A stretch of DNA of 64,000 nt from an uncultured bacterium (GCA_949284985.1 CASDWY010000029.1:124001-188000); one strand, 5' to 3'; counted from the stretch's first letter, positions 17,508 through 27,580 are shown. Numbers and translations are program-made. Notes: generated from the letters alone by a model not told the origin.

Positions 17508-19889
17508 TTAATCAACCTTTACAAATTTTTTTAAATTGTCAGTATCTAATAAATTTTCTCTAAAATTTTTAGATTTAAAAAGTTCCATACGACATTTTTC
17601 GTATAACTCATTGGCTTTAATTACTTCAATTGAGATAGCTTTATTAAACTTAAAATATACTTTACCTTGCTGAAAATCAGTAACATTTATAACTTCAGTT
17701 TTATTTAAAAGTTTCGTTATTAATGTTGAAAGCTCATCTGTAATGGAAAGTGCAGCAGAAATATTTGGCAGATAAACAACTCCATCATAATGCTTATGTG
17801 CATATTTAAACATGCCGGAGATTTTTGCAATTAATGCATCAATATCTGCTAATGGCACCTTATAATTCATGAAATGAACAATCTGCGGATTTGAAGCTTT
17901 TATCATAAAGTTTAAAAGTTTTTCATCTGCTGGATAATCAAAAAACATAAGTTGATCTGATGGAGTTACATTGAGTCTAGTTACAATATTTTGAGAAATA
18001 TTGTCATACTGACTAAGATTTTTAATAATAGTTTTATCCTCTGCAAAAATTTTAAATGTACTTTTGGAATTACGTATATAATCTGCTACTTGCGATAGAA
18101 TACCACATTTCTTACGGTGGTCTATTAATTTTAAGCGTTTTTTTTCATTCACCACAATATCATCTGAATTGTAGTCTTTTATATCTAATTGCAAAAGTTT
18201 TGAGCCGTTAAACTCATTAATTTTAGGATAAAAAGCAATATCCAAGCTGCCATTTTGAGGAATATTCAAAGTAGTATGCTTCCAATAAACACAATCAACT
18301 GTAACTGAATTAGCATCGACACAAGAAAACTTAAGATGATTATTATCCGCACCAATTGTTTTTTCATTTAAAAGTTTTAATCCTTTTATAGCAAAAATAG
18401 GATATTCATTTGCCTCCCCACAAGGTTCAAGCTTATTTAAGTTTTCCAAAAATTCTATCCCTAAATCACTTGCAGAAATTTCAAGATCTATTTCTAATTC
18501 CGGTTGCAGCAATTTACCATCAGTTATTTCTAAAACAGTTTGGTTAATTGCGGATTTAAATTCTGACAGACTTGCAACTTTTTTATCCAAAGCAAGACCT
18601 GCAGCCATAGAGTGTCCACCAAATGAGAGCATAAGATTAGAGTTAATGTCAATAACGTTAAATATATTTATACCGGACACACTTCTAACAGACGCTCTAT
18701 AAGCTTCCCCATCCGGTGAATCCGTAAACATAAAAACCGGTTTATTAAAGTGTTCTGCTAGTTTAGAAGCAACAATACCGATTATTCCGACATGCCAATT
18801 TTTATTGTATGCAAAAATTACTGCCTCATTCGCTTCATTGTTGGCTTCAATATATTCTAACGCTTCAATATAGGTTTGATCAACTAATTGTTGACGCATC
18901 TTGTTGTAATTATTAAGCATTTCAGCACAAATTTTAATTTCAGCAGGATTGTCACATGTTAGCAGTCTAAAAGCTGTTTCTGCGCTATCTAATCTTCCTG
19001 CTGCATTTATTCTTGGTGCAATAGCAAATGCTATTTTTTCAGAAGTAATTTCCTCATCAGAACTAATTCCTGCAGAATTCAATATCTCGGTTAATCCTGG
19101 GTTTTTTCCTTTACCAATAAGCTCCAGACCAAGTTTTACAAATAATCTGTTTTCGTGTAAAAGCGGCACAATATCCGCAACAGTTCCAACGGCAACCAAC
19201 GGTAGTAATTCTTCCGTAAAATTAATTTTTCCTGCGTCATCAAGCAAAGCACAAGCTAATTTAAATGCAGTACCTACTCCAGCCATTGATGCCAAGGAGT
19301 CAATGTCTTCTATATTTAAATCATCAAGTAGTGCGTTTTGAGCTTTTGCATTAATAATAGCTATTGCTTGCGGCAGCTCGGGTTTTGCCTCATGATGGTC
19401 TGTAATAATTGTGTCTGCACCAAATGTCTTTGCAAGAGCTATTTCTTCCACATCATTTACTCCGCAATCAACTGTTATTATTAGCTTTACTCTTTCCTTT
19501 GATATTTTTTTTAGCAAAACTCCTTTGTTTAATCCATGACTTTCAGATTGTCTGTCAGGTATATAATAACTAACATTAGCTCCTATATGTACTAAAGTCT
19601 TATACAAAACTGCTGTAGAAGTTACTCCATCAGCATCAAAATCCCCATAAACAAGAATATGCTCATTGTTTGCCATAGCTTGCTTTATTCGATTTAGAGC
19701 CACTTTCATATCTTTGAAAGCATATGGTGACACAGGCTCAATATTTAATGGGTTAAGAAATTTATCAACTTTTGCAGGGGTATCGATTCCACGTTGCAAT
19801 AATAATTTCGCAAGCAACTCTGAACCTGCTGCCTCAATAAGCTCTGCATTGGGTGCGCTATATTCTTTAATTACCCATTTCTTTGGCAT
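17508..19889 (-). CDS. recJ: Single-stranded-DNA exonuclease RecJ, long form
   Basis: RecJ degrades single-stranded DNA 5' to 3' in recombination and repair. The DHH phosphoesterase core shows YGDFDADGVTSTAVLYKTL, IITVDCGVNDVEE and the signature TDHHEAKPELP, then a VAVGTVADIVPL segment. The DHHA1 domain carries the SFGGHSMAAGLAL loop. An OB-like domain and a C-terminal extension of about 230 residues without obvious motifs follow, as in the long (about 780-aa) RecJ of Gram-positives. The ATG at 19889 is preferred over an earlier in-frame codon because GGGGGA lies just upstream. Length 793 aa. It stands alone between emrB and the HAD unit. Confidence 0.94.
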   Translation of the reverse strand: MPKKWVIKEYSAPNAELIEAAGSELLAKLLLQRGIDTPAKVDKFLNPLNIEPVSPYAFKDMKVALNRIKQAMANNEHILVYGDFDADGVTSTAVLYKTLVHIGANVSYYIPDRQSESHGLNKGVLLKKISKERVKLIITVDCGVNDVEEIALAKTFGADTIITDHHEAKPELPQAIAIINAKAQNALLDDLNIEDIDSLASMAGVGTAFKLACALLDDAGKINFTEELLPLVAVGTVADIVPLLHENRLFVKLGLELIGKGKNPGLTEILNSAGISSDEEITSEKIAFAIAPRINAAGRLDSAETAFRLLTCDNPAEIKICAEMLNNYNKMRQQLVDQTYIEALEYIEANNEANEAVIFAYNKNWHVGIIGIVASKLAEHFNKPVFMFTDSPDGEAYRASVRSVSGINIFNVIDINSNLMLSFGGHSMAAGLALDKKVASLSEFKSAINQTVLEITDGKLLQPELEIDLEISASDLGIEFLENLNKLEPCGEANEYPIFAIKGLKLLNEKTIGADNNHLKFSCVDANSVTVDCVYWKHTTLNIPQNGSLDIAFYPKINEFNGSKLLQLDIKDYNSDDIVVNEKKRLKLIDHRKKCGILSQVADYIRNSKSTFKIFAEDKTIIKNLSQYDNISQNIVTRLNVTPSDQLMFFDYPADEKLLNFMIKASNPQIVHFMNYKVPLADIDALIAKISGMFKYAHKHYDGVVYLPNISAALSITDELSTLITKLLNKTEVINVTDFQQGKVYFKFNKAISIEVIKANELYEKCRMELFKSKNFRENLLDTDNLKKFVKVD

Positions 19890-19925
19890 AATTCCCCCAT
19901 TAAAAATATTATAGCTCAATATTTT

Positions 19926-21479
19926 TTATGCCGCATTATTTTTCTTTTTCTTAAACTTTGTTTTATCGAAAAAGACAATAATTGGTGTAATTATAATACA
20001 CAAAACTCCATATAATTTAAACACATTAACAAATGACATAAGATTTGATTGTTGCATAAGTTGCGCATAAAGCATATATTGGGCTTTTGTGTACGCAACC
20101 AAAGAATTCATTTGCATAGAAAACCCACCAAATAAAGCATTAAATTTTATTGTATAAATAGGATTAGCAAAATTTAAATGTTGAACCATATATGCTTGAT
20201 ACATTTGTGCTTTTCTTTCCAATAAAGTTGATACCAAAGACACACCAACTGCACCGCCGACACTTCTAATTAGGGCAAATATTCCGGTTGCATTTGTAAG
20301 CTGTTCATCCTTCAAAGTAATAAACGATATAGTACTAAGCGATACCATTGACAAAGAAAGTCCAAATCCACAAACAATATTCGGCCAGATAATATTAGCC
20401 TTAGCAATTTGAAGATTTAATTCTCCAAACATAAAATTGGAAATAGCCAACACTACAAATCCGATAAGAACAATCCAACGCATGTCAATTATTCTGGAAA
20501 GTCTTGAGCATAAAGCAATTCCTAAAAGCGATCCCAAACCTCTTGGGGAAATAGTTAAACCACTAAGAAAAGCCGTATAACCTAACAAATGCTGCAAAAA
20601 TATTGGAAGTATAGCTAAGGTAGAATAAAGTATAGCCCCTTGTGCACCAATTAATATACACCCTACTGTAAAATTTTTATCTAAAAAAACCTTTAAGTCT
20701 AAAATAGGTTTTTCACAAGTTAACTGCCTGTATATAAAGGCTATTAAAAAGAAACAGCTTGTAGAGAATGTCCAACGTACCCATCTTGCGTCAAACCAAT
20801 CCGAATGCTGGCCATTATCAAGAACATACTGTAAAGTTAAAAGCCAAAAAGTTAAGCAAATAAAGCCTATGTAGTCAATTTTTTCAATTTTTCCTTTTTT
20901 AGCATAATCTGGATCTTTGATTGAAGCATTTGCGAGAATAGCTGCGATTATACCTACGGGGACATTTATAAGAAATATCCAATGCCAAGAATATGCATCA
21001 GTTATCCATCCTCCGAGTGTCGGACCTATGATTGGTGCAAAAATAACCCCAACTCCATATATAGCCATACCTTTAGCTTTGTCTTGCTTGGGAAAAACCT
21101 CAAGAATTATTGCTTGAGCAATTGGCATGACTGCTCCACCACCAATACCTTGTATAATTCTTGAAAATATAAGCATTTCCATACTGTGTGAAATTCCACA
21201 CAAAAATGATGCACCTGTAAAAATTAATGTGCTTATAAGCAAAAATTTCTTGCGTCCAAACATAGTTGAAAACCATGCAGTACTCGGAAGTATTACACCG
21301 TTAGCAATTAAATAGCTCGTTAAAACCCACATTGCTTCTGTATTTGTTGCTGAAAAGCTCCCTGCTATATATGGTAATGAAACATTTGCAATTGATGAAT
21401 CAAGTACAACCATAAATGTAATGAGCATTACAGAAAATATACTTGCATATGGTGGGGTAAAACTTTTTTGAGTGTCCAT
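19926..21479 (-). CDS. emrB: DHA2-family MFS multidrug transporter, EmrB-like
   Basis: A 517-aa inner-membrane drug/proton antiporter with about 14 hydrophobic segments. Diagnostic DHA2 motifs are visible: VVLDSSIANVSLPYIAGSF in helix 1 (motif D1), WFSTMFGRKKFLL (motif A), RIIQGIGGGAVMPIAQAII (motif B) and GPTLGGWITD (motif C). The C-terminus is short and basic. The ATG overlaps the stop of emrA by one base (TAATG), so the membrane-fusion partner and transporter are translationally coupled. With the divergent TolC gene it forms a complete export system across both membranes. Substrates are likely hydrophobic toxic compounds by homology. Confidence 0.93.
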   Translation of the reverse strand: MDTQKSFTPPYASIFSVMLITFMVVLDSSIANVSLPYIAGSFSATNTEAMWVLTSYLIANGVILPSTAWFSTMFGRKKFLLISTLIFTGASFLCGISHSMEMLIFSRIIQGIGGGAVMPIAQAIILEVFPKQDKAKGMAIYGVGVIFAPIIGPTLGGWITDAYSWHWIFLINVPVGIIAAILANASIKDPDYAKKGKIEKIDYIGFICLTFWLLTLQYVLDNGQHSDWFDARWVRWTFSTSCFFLIAFIYRQLTCEKPILDLKVFLDKNFTVGCILIGAQGAILYSTLAILPIFLQHLLGYTAFLSGLTISPRGLGSLLGIALCSRLSRIIDMRWIVLIGFVVLAISNFMFGELNLQIAKANIIWPNIVCGFGLSLSMVSLSTISFITLKDEQLTNATGIFALIRSVGGAVGVSLVSTLLERKAQMYQAYMVQHLNFANPIYTIKFNALFGGFSMQMNSLVAYTKAQYMLYAQLMQQSNLMSFVNVFKLYGVLCIIITPIIVFFDKTKFKKKKNNAA

Positions 21480-22570
21480 TATTTAACTCTTACACGAGGA
21501 ACTACTGACATTCCCGGTTGAATTGAGTATTGCTCATAAGATTTATCATTAAAAATAATTTTTACTGGAACTCTTTGTACTATTTTTACATAACTTCCTA
21601 CTGCATTTTCCGGAGGAAATAAACTTGTTTTAGAACCAGTTGCTCTTTGTATACTTTCTACTTGTCCTTTAAATTTAATATTTGGAAATGCATCAACTTT
21701 TATTGAAACAGGTTGACCTACTTTCATTTTGGTTAACTGTGTTTCTTTAAAGTTTGCCACAACCCATCTTTCTGATGGTACAATTGAAAACAATGGTTGT
21801 CCTCGTTGCACAAAGGTACCCTCTTCAATTGCTTTACTGGTTATAACTCCGTCAACAGGTGCATATATCTTCGTGTATGATAAATCAAGTTCTGCTTGTT
21901 TATACATTGCAGAAATTTCATCTATTAAGGATTTTGCTGTAGTTTTCTGAGCGCTTGATGCTTGTAATGCACTTTTTGCTTTTTTAACCTTATCCTCTGC
22001 GCTTTTTTGATTAGCTGTTGCTGTAGCTAATTTGGTTGATGCTTCATCAAATTTTTGTTTTGAAGCAGCACCTTTTTCATATAAATGTAATATTCTGTCA
22101 TAACTGATTTTTGCTAAGTTTAGTTCTGCATTTGCTGCATTCAAAGCTTCATTAGTCTCAGAAATTAATGATTCCGATTGTTCAACTTGCTTTTGCGCTG
22201 CAAGTACTGTTGAATGTTCATCTCCATTCTTTGTTTTAGCAATTTCCAATTTTGCTTTTAATTGTTCTACTTTCGTTTGATAATCTTGATCTTCTATTTG
22301 TACAAGCAAGTCGCCTTTTTTTACTGCAACGTTATCATCTATGTACAATTTCTCGATATTTCCTGATACTTTAGGACTTATTTTTATTATGCGTCCTTCT
22401 ATAAACGCATCATCCGTAGATTGAAATGATGAAAAATAAGACCAACATATAATTACTATTAAGCATGTAATTATTGCAATTACCCCAAAAACAAGTTTTT
22501 TCTTATTTTGCGGAATTTTAGACATTAAATTTTTTTTCTGTGATTGCTTTTCTACATTACCACTTTCCAT
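21479..22570 (-). CDS. emrA: EmrA/HlyD-type membrane-fusion protein
   Basis: A 363-aa periplasmic adaptor. A basic cytoplasmic tail is followed by one membrane anchor (residues about 29-48, VFGVIAIITCLIVIICWSYF). The split biotinyl-lipoyl domain starts at TDDAFIEGRIIKISPKVSG, the EmrA hallmark. A long helical hairpin (about residues 90-220, rich in Lys/Glu/Ala) reaches toward TolC. The second lipoyl half and beta-barrel then follow (IYAPVDGVITSKAIEEGTFVQRG; ERWVVANFKETQL). It lies 10 bp after the MarR gene and one base overlaps emrB. It would bridge EmrB and the TolC encoded divergently. Confidence 0.93.
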   Translation of the reverse strand: MESGNVEKQSQKKNLMSKIPQNKKKLVFGVIAIITCLIVIICWSYFSSFQSTDDAFIEGRIIKISPKVSGNIEKLYIDDNVAVKKGDLLVQIEDQDYQTKVEQLKAKLEIAKTKNGDEHSTVLAAQKQVEQSESLISETNEALNAANAELNLAKISYDRILHLYEKGAASKQKFDEASTKLATATANQKSAEDKVKKAKSALQASSAQKTTAKSLIDEISAMYKQAELDLSYTKIYAPVDGVITSKAIEEGTFVQRGQPLFSIVPSERWVVANFKETQLTKMKVGQPVSIKVDAFPNIKFKGQVESIQRATGSKTSLFPPENAVGSYVKIVQRVPVKIIFNDKSYEQYSIQPGMSVVPRVRVK

Positions 22571-22580
22571 AATCTAATCC

Positions 22581-23060
22581 TTATGTTTGCATTGTAAAAT
22601 CATCTTCGAGATTATCTCTTATTTTTTTCATTGTTTTAAGCATTATTTCTACTTCTTTTTGAGAAATCCCTTTTAATACTTTTTGAGCCATTTGCCCTTT
22701 TAGTGGAGCTAGGTCGTTAACTCTAACTTTTCCAGCCTCGGTAATATATATTCTGTGTTTTCTTTTATTATCAGGGTCAACTTTCCTTTCTATTAATTTT
22801 TTTTCTGTAAGAATATTAATCAGTCTTGTTGTATTGGGTCTGTCTTTTAATAAAACTTGACCTAATTGTCTTTGATACAAACCATTCTTTTTTAACAGAA
22901 TATATAGTAATTCATATTGATCCATAGTTAAAGGATCTTCTATTTTCAGTTGCCTAAGCGTTGTTAAAACTGAAAATTTTAAGTATTGTGAGGTTTTTGT
23001 AATATAAAAACCTACATTATGCTCACTGGCGAAATCTTCTAATTTAATTTTATCTATCAT
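22581..23060 (-). CDS. MarR-family transcriptional regulator of the emr pump
   Basis: A 159-aa winged-helix regulator. The DNA-binding part is LYILLKKNGLYQRQLGQVLLKDRPNTTRLINILTEKKLIERKVDPDNKRKH, read in pieces: helix-turn-helix about residues 48-85, then a wing with the conserved D-x-R/K region (DPDNKRKHRIYI). N- and C-terminal helices form the dimer interface. The ATG at 23060 is chosen; an upstream extension to 23171 would encode an implausible hydrophobic stretch and run through the operator. It heads marR-emrA-emrB and faces the TolC gene across a 70-bp gap containing a perfect palindrome, so autoregulation and control of both units is very likely. Confidence 0.9.
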   Translation of the reverse strand: MIDKIKLEDFASEHNVGFYITKTSQYLKFSVLTTLRQLKIEDPLTMDQYELLYILLKKNGLYQRQLGQVLLKDRPNTTRLINILTEKKLIERKVDPDNKRKHRIYITEAGKVRVNDLAPLKGQMAQKVLKGISQKEVEIMLKTMKKIRDNLEDDFTMQT

Positions 23061-23085
23061 AGTAATTTTACTTTGTTGTGTTTTA

Positions 23086-23103
23086 ATGTTATTATAATAA
23101 CAT
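23086..23103. promoter_or_regulatory. Perfect 18-bp palindrome, probable MarR operator over divergent -10 boxes
   Basis: ATGTTATTATAATAACAT equals its own reverse complement. It contains TATAAT on the plus strand (23093-23098) and on the minus strand (23096-23091). A dimeric MarR protein bound here would block RNA polymerase in both directions, toward tolC and toward marR-emrAB. Confidence 0.75.
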
Positions 23104-23130
23104 GTAAATAATAAAAGAAAAGGTTTTGTT

Positions 23131-24501
23131 ATGAAATATAAAAAAATATTAGCTACGATACTGACAAGCATGATTTTAATAACTCCAACAACAGCATTTG
23201 CTGCTAAAAAGGATACTAATACAGTTTTAAAATCACAAATTGATTACTTAAATTTTGATTGGTGGAAAAATTTTAATGACCCTTACTTAGAGGATTATAT
23301 AAACAGAGCCATTTTGTACAATAAAGATTTACAGCTGGCTACATTGACACTTGAAGAATATAATCAACTTGTTAAAATCCAATTGGGTAAAGAATTTCCA
23401 TCTGTTGGCGTTGGTGCTAATTATATTGGGCAAACAGTAATGGGGAACATGAGTGAGCTTTTTAATCCGGGTTTTAACGATTATATTTTTGCTGTACCGT
23501 TAGTAGTTCGCTATGAAGCTGATATTTTCGGTAAAAATCACAACAAAACAGCCTCAGTGCGAGAACTTAAAAAATCAATTGCCTTTCAAGAAAAAAGTGC
23601 ATACATTTCAGTTTCTGCATTAGTAGCAAGCACTTACTTAAATATTATTCAATATGACAGACTTATTTCTCTTCAAAAAGATATTATTGATTACAGAAAA
23701 ACTATATATGAATTAATGAGTGCGCAGCATGAATGCGGATTTGTTTCACTTCAAGACACTATTTCTGCAAATAAATCATATACAATTGCAAGGATGCAAC
23801 TTACAAATTATGAAAAGGAAAGAGATGTAGCATTACATGCTTTTGCTGTACTTTTAGGTGACAGCCCAGAAAACTCAGGTTCTTATATGAGAAGCAGCTT
23901 TGATGATATTTCTAAAAACATATCACTTCCTCAAAGCATATCTTCTGATGTAATTATTAACAGACCTGATGTTCAAGCTATCGAGGCTGAACTTAAAAAA
24001 GCTTCAATTGATGTTAAAATTGCAAGAAAAGAATTTCTTCCTTCAATAAATCTTAATGGTTTTTTAGCTTTTAATGCTATAAAACAAGGACAACTAATTA
24101 ATAGTAACTTTGGACTTTTAGCTTTGGCTCCTGGTATTATGCAAAGTCTTTTTACTGGCGGACAAAAAATTGCTAATTTAAAACTAAATAAAGTTCGTTA
24201 CGAAAAAATGCTTAAAAACTATGAAAAAACTAATTTAATTGCAATTCAAGAAATTAACGATGCCTTAGTCAAAATAAAATACGACACACAGCAGGACAAA
24301 AATAATGCTGAAAAACTTAATTTAGAGAAACAAAATGAAGTTCTGGCAAGAGAAAGCTACGATGTGGGCGCAATTTCCAAACTTGAATATACTCAATATA
24401 AAGAACTTTTAGCTACAGCTGAAAGTGATAAAGTTCAAAGTTCAATAAGATGTTTAATTAATGCAATAAGCCTCTATAAAGCTACCGGGGCTAAAATTTA
24501 G
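23131..24501 (+). CDS. TolC/NodT-type outer-membrane efflux channel of the emr system
   Basis: A 456-aa outer-membrane factor. Residues 1-24 form a signal peptide ending in Ala-Phe-Ala. No lipobox Cys follows, unlike many NodT lipoproteins. The mature start, NFDWWKNFNDPYLEDYINRAI, is typical of the NodT/CusC branch. The two OEP repeats are visible, with NRPDVQAIEAELKKASIDVKIARKEFLPSI as the family signature of the second. The gene is divergent from marR-emrA-emrB and shares the palindromic operator. A strong hairpin terminator follows the stop. It should supply the outer-membrane exit duct for EmrAB. Confidence 0.92.
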   Translation: MKYKKILATILTSMILITPTTAFAAKKDTNTVLKSQIDYLNFDWWKNFNDPYLEDYINRAILYNKDLQLATLTLEEYNQLVKIQLGKEFPSVGVGANYIGQTVMGNMSELFNPGFNDYIFAVPLVVRYEADIFGKNHNKTASVRELKKSIAFQEKSAYISVSALVASTYLNIIQYDRLISLQKDIIDYRKTIYELMSAQHECGFVSLQDTISANKSYTIARMQLTNYEKERDVALHAFAVLLGDSPENSGSYMRSSFDDISKNISLPQSISSDVIINRPDVQAIEAELKKASIDVKIARKEFLPSINLNGFLAFNAIKQGQLINSNFGLLALAPGIMQSLFTGGQKIANLKLNKVRYEKMLKNYEKTNLIAIQEINDALVKIKYDTQQDKNNAEKLNLEKQNEVLARESYDVGAISKLEYTQYKELLATAESDKVQSSIRCLINAISLYKATGAKI

Positions 24502-24513
24502 TCTATAATTACT

Positions 24514-24545
24514 AAAAAAGACAGCTTAAAAGCTGTCTTTTTTTT
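24514..24545 (+). terminator. Bidirectional intrinsic terminator between tolC and lysC
   Basis: The stem AAAAGACAGCT/AGCTGTCTTTT with a TAAA loop is followed by T residues on the plus strand and preceded by A residues, so it can end transcripts from both convergent genes. Confidence 0.9.
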
Positions 24546-24560
24546 GTTTTTTTATATTAG

Positions 24561-25823
24561 TTAAAAATTTGGTAAATCACCTTTTACTTCTGCAATTTCG
24601 CCACAACCAAGTTCAAAAACTTCATGAAGACGCTTAACAGCTTCTTTAGCATTTTGCTTGTCAACTAAACAACTAATCTTAATTTCACTTGTAGAAATCA
24701 TTTTAATATTAATACCTGCGTCAGCAAGTGATTTAAACATATCAGCTGCAATACCTGGTCTGTCAACCATTCCTGCGCCAACAATTGAAACCTTTGCAAT
24801 ATTGTCGTTTACATGTACATTTGATGCTTGTAGCTCTTTTGCTATAGGTTCTAAAATTTCCAACACTTTTTCTACATCATCTGAACTAACTGTAAATGCA
24901 ACATCATTTGTATTATTCGACTGTCTAGCATAAGATTGAATTATCATATCAACACTAATATTTTTAGCAGCAAGAGCGCTAAAAATTTTAGCTGAGACCC
25001 CTGGTTTATCAGGAACATCACAAACTACTATTCTCGCTTGTGAAGAATCAGCCGCTACGCCTGTCACTGGTTTGTAAATTTCCATATTTTTAACTCCTAA
25101 AATTAATGTACCTAAATCATCCGGCTTGAATGTACTGCGAACTCTAAGCGGAACATTGAACTGCTTTGCTGTTTCTACAGCTCTCGGATGAAGCACATTC
25201 GCTCCAAGATAAGCAAGCTCAAGCATTTCGTCGTAGGAAACTTGTTCTAGCTTAGAAGCGTTTGGAACAATTCTTGGATCTGTTGTATAAACGCCTTCTA
25301 CATCAGTATAAATATCGCATCGGTCCGCTTTAATTGCTGCAGCTATAGCTACTGCTGATGTGTCAGAACCGCCGCGTCCTAATGTAGTAATTTCACCGGC
25401 CGGAGTTACCCCTTGAAAACCTGCTACTACTATAATTTTACCATCATTTAAATTCTGTAAAAGCTTTTCAGTTTTTACATCAAGTATTCTCGCCTTAGAA
25501 TGCACGTTTTCTGTAATAATTCCAACCTGCATTGCGTTCATGCTAACAGCTTGATGTCCTGCTGCTTGAATTGCCATTGTAAGTAATGCAATTGAAACTT
25601 GCTCTCCTGTTGACAAAAGCATATCCATTTCTCTGTTTGACGGTGATGGAGAAATTTCACTTGCCAATTTTACTAGATAATCTGTGGTATGCCCCATCGC
25701 TGAAACTACAACTATAACACTGTTACCTTTGTTTTTTTCTCTTATAACAGACTGTGCAACGTTTTTTATCTTTTCAGCAGTTGCGACTGATGTTCCACCG
25801 TATTTCTGTACTATTATTCCCAC
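24561..25823 (-). CDS. lysC: Aspartate kinase
   Basis: The enzyme phosphorylates aspartate, the first step toward lysine, threonine, methionine and diaminopimelate. The kinase domain opens with IVQKYGGTSVATAEKIKNVA and continues with VVVSAMGHTTDYLV, FQGVTPAGEITTLGRGGSDT and DIYTDVEGVYTTDPRIVP. Two C-terminal ACT domains (from about residue 265) provide feedback control. Length 420 aa corresponds to the Bacillus/Corynebacterium-type enzyme rather than the four-ACT enzyme of many photosynthetic cyanobacteria. The start codon is GTG with GAGGT upstream. It lies 12 bp after the TPR-protein gene and is probably co-transcribed. dapB is elsewhere in the window. Confidence 0.95.
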   Translation of the reverse strand: MGIIVQKYGGTSVATAEKIKNVAQSVIREKNKGNSVIVVVSAMGHTTDYLVKLASEISPSPSNREMDMLLSTGEQVSIALLTMAIQAAGHQAVSMNAMQVGIITENVHSKARILDVKTEKLLQNLNDGKIIVVAGFQGVTPAGEITTLGRGGSDTSAVAIAAAIKADRCDIYTDVEGVYTTDPRIVPNASKLEQVSYDEMLELAYLGANVLHPRAVETAKQFNVPLRVRSTFKPDDLGTLILGVKNMEIYKPVTGVAADSSQARIVVCDVPDKPGVSAKIFSALAAKNISVDMIIQSYARQSNNTNDVAFTVSSDDVEKVLEILEPIAKELQASNVHVNDNIAKVSIVGAGMVDRPGIAADMFKSLADAGINIKMISTSEIKISCLVDKQNAKEAVKRLHEVFELGCGEIAEVKGDLPNF

Positions 25824-25835
25824 TTTTACCTCTAT

Positions 25836-27542
25836 CTAAAACTGTTTTATCTTTTCTTGGAGTAATATTTTTTTATTAATTATATCAATATCAATACCAT
25901 CTCCGGATATATCTTCTATTTTTTTACACATTAAAAGTGCCTGTTCTATATTGTATTCTGAATTAGAAATTTGTGCAAGTGCATAATATAATTCGAACTT
26001 CAAACATAAAACTTCTATAACATTATCATATTTATCACCGACATCATTAATTTCTAAAAGTGCCTCCTCATATCGCTTCAATTTATATAGTGCTTCAGCG
26101 GCACCAATTTTTGCCTCATACATTTTGGGATTAAGCTTTAATGCTTCCTTAAATTTTTCAAGAGCTTCAGCCGGATACGAAGCTTGCAAAAGAACTACGC
26201 CATAAACAAGTATTACTGCCAAAGAGGTTTTGTCCAACAAATAAGCTTTTCTTGCTTTTCTTACAGCTGAAGCATAATCCTCTGTTTCGCACAATGCTTT
26301 AGCATATTTTATATATGCATCAATATTATTCGGCAAATATTCAACAGCCTTTGAATAATACTTTAAAGCTGTATTCATATCCTTTTTTACGCAATATATA
26401 TCTGCAAGATTTAAATAAACTTCATAATGAGTGTTAGTATCTTCTAATATTTTTGAAAAATATTCAATAGCTAAATCATATTTTTTTACAGAAGCATAAA
26501 TCTTTGCCAACAACGTCATAGCATCATAATTTGATGGATATTTTTTCAAAAGATCACTAAGAGACTGAATAGCAGACTCAGTATTATTCAAATTATATTC
26601 ACAAATTGCAAAATTGAACAACGCACGCTCATTATGAGGCTCAATTTGCAAAACACGCATATTTTTTTCTCTTGCAGTATAAAAATCACCTGATTTTTGA
26701 AGCATTATTGCCCATGATGAATACAAGGAAATAGAATCCGCACTATTTTCAAGTGCTTTATCGTAAAGATTAAATATTTTTTCTTTTTTTCCCTCACACT
26801 CCGCTAACTCTGCTCCGAGAATATAAGCATCAGTCTTTTTAGGATTAAATTCAATTGCTTTATCACACAAACGGCTTGCAAGCTCAAGTTCTCCAATTTT
26901 AAAATTACAATAAGCTAAATAATAAAAAGCCTCAGCGTGATTTGGTGCATAAACAAGAACAATATTAAGTTTTGGAATTGCTTCCTCATAGCGCTGCTCT
27001 TCTGTAAGCAAAACTCCCCATAAAAACATCGCATTATAATTCAATGGATTATAATATGCAGCTTTTTTAAATTTTTCCTCTGCTTCAGAATTCTTTTTTT
27101 GCTTCGCAAGTGCTATTCCCCAATTTAAATATATATCAGAATCCCTAACATTTAATTTACTTGCCTTTTTATACATTTTTTCCGCAAGTACATAATCCTC
27201 AATTTCAATAAGAACCGATGCCCACAGAGCGTATGCCCTTGCATTATACTTATCCAATTTTAGTGCACGCCTAAATGCTTTTATTGCACTTTCATAATTA
27301 GCTGTTCTTGCATAATAAACCCCTAGATTAACAAATGCATCAGGAGATGCGGCAGCCATAGAGGCAGACGTTTCAAACTGCGCTTTTGCTTTCTCATATT
27401 CACCCAAGCTTGCCCAATATAATCCCATATTTACAAATGCTTCTGCCGGAATTGCAGGCACTTGAGAGATAAGCTCATAATGCTTTGTGTAAATATCAAA
27501 TTTTTTTATATAGAAAATAAGCTTTTTTAAAAACTTTTTCAT
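25836..27542 (-). CDS. Tetratricopeptide-repeat protein
   Basis: A 568-aa protein built almost wholly of TPR units, about fourteen 34-residue repeats from residue 33 to near the end. Clear examples are AEAFVNMGLYWASLGEYEKA, DAFVNLGVYYARTANYESAI and AKIGAAEALYKLKRYEEAL. The N-terminal 30 residues are basic and slightly hydrophobic (MKKFLKKLIFYIKKFDIYTK), perhaps a peripheral membrane contact, not a cleavable signal. No enzymatic domain is present. It precedes lysC by 12 bp in what looks like one transcript. Its role is presumably protein-protein scaffolding; partners are unknown. Confidence 0.85.
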   Translation of the reverse strand: MKKFLKKLIFYIKKFDIYTKHYELISQVPAIPAEAFVNMGLYWASLGEYEKAKAQFETSASMAAASPDAFVNLGVYYARTANYESAIKAFRRALKLDKYNARAYALWASVLIEIEDYVLAEKMYKKASKLNVRDSDIYLNWGIALAKQKKNSEAEEKFKKAAYYNPLNYNAMFLWGVLLTEEQRYEEAIPKLNIVLVYAPNHAEAFYYLAYCNFKIGELELASRLCDKAIEFNPKKTDAYILGAELAECEGKKEKIFNLYDKALENSADSISLYSSWAIMLQKSGDFYTAREKNMRVLQIEPHNERALFNFAICEYNLNNTESAIQSLSDLLKKYPSNYDAMTLLAKIYASVKKYDLAIEYFSKILEDTNTHYEVYLNLADIYCVKKDMNTALKYYSKAVEYLPNNIDAYIKYAKALCETEDYASAVRKARKAYLLDKTSLAVILVYGVVLLQASYPAEALEKFKEALKLNPKMYEAKIGAAEALYKLKRYEEALLEINDVGDKYDNVIEVLCLKFELYYALAQISNSEYNIEQALLMCKKIEDISGDGIDIDIINKKILLQEKIKQF

Positions 27543-27580
27543 AAAATTATTTTATAATAAAAAACGTAATCTATGCAAAT

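Noticed and set aside
22581-23171. A longer MarR protein starting at 23171
   Set aside because: The extra 37 residues are hydrophobic, lie over the operator and promoter, and overlap the tolC start; ATG at 23060 is consistent with the family.
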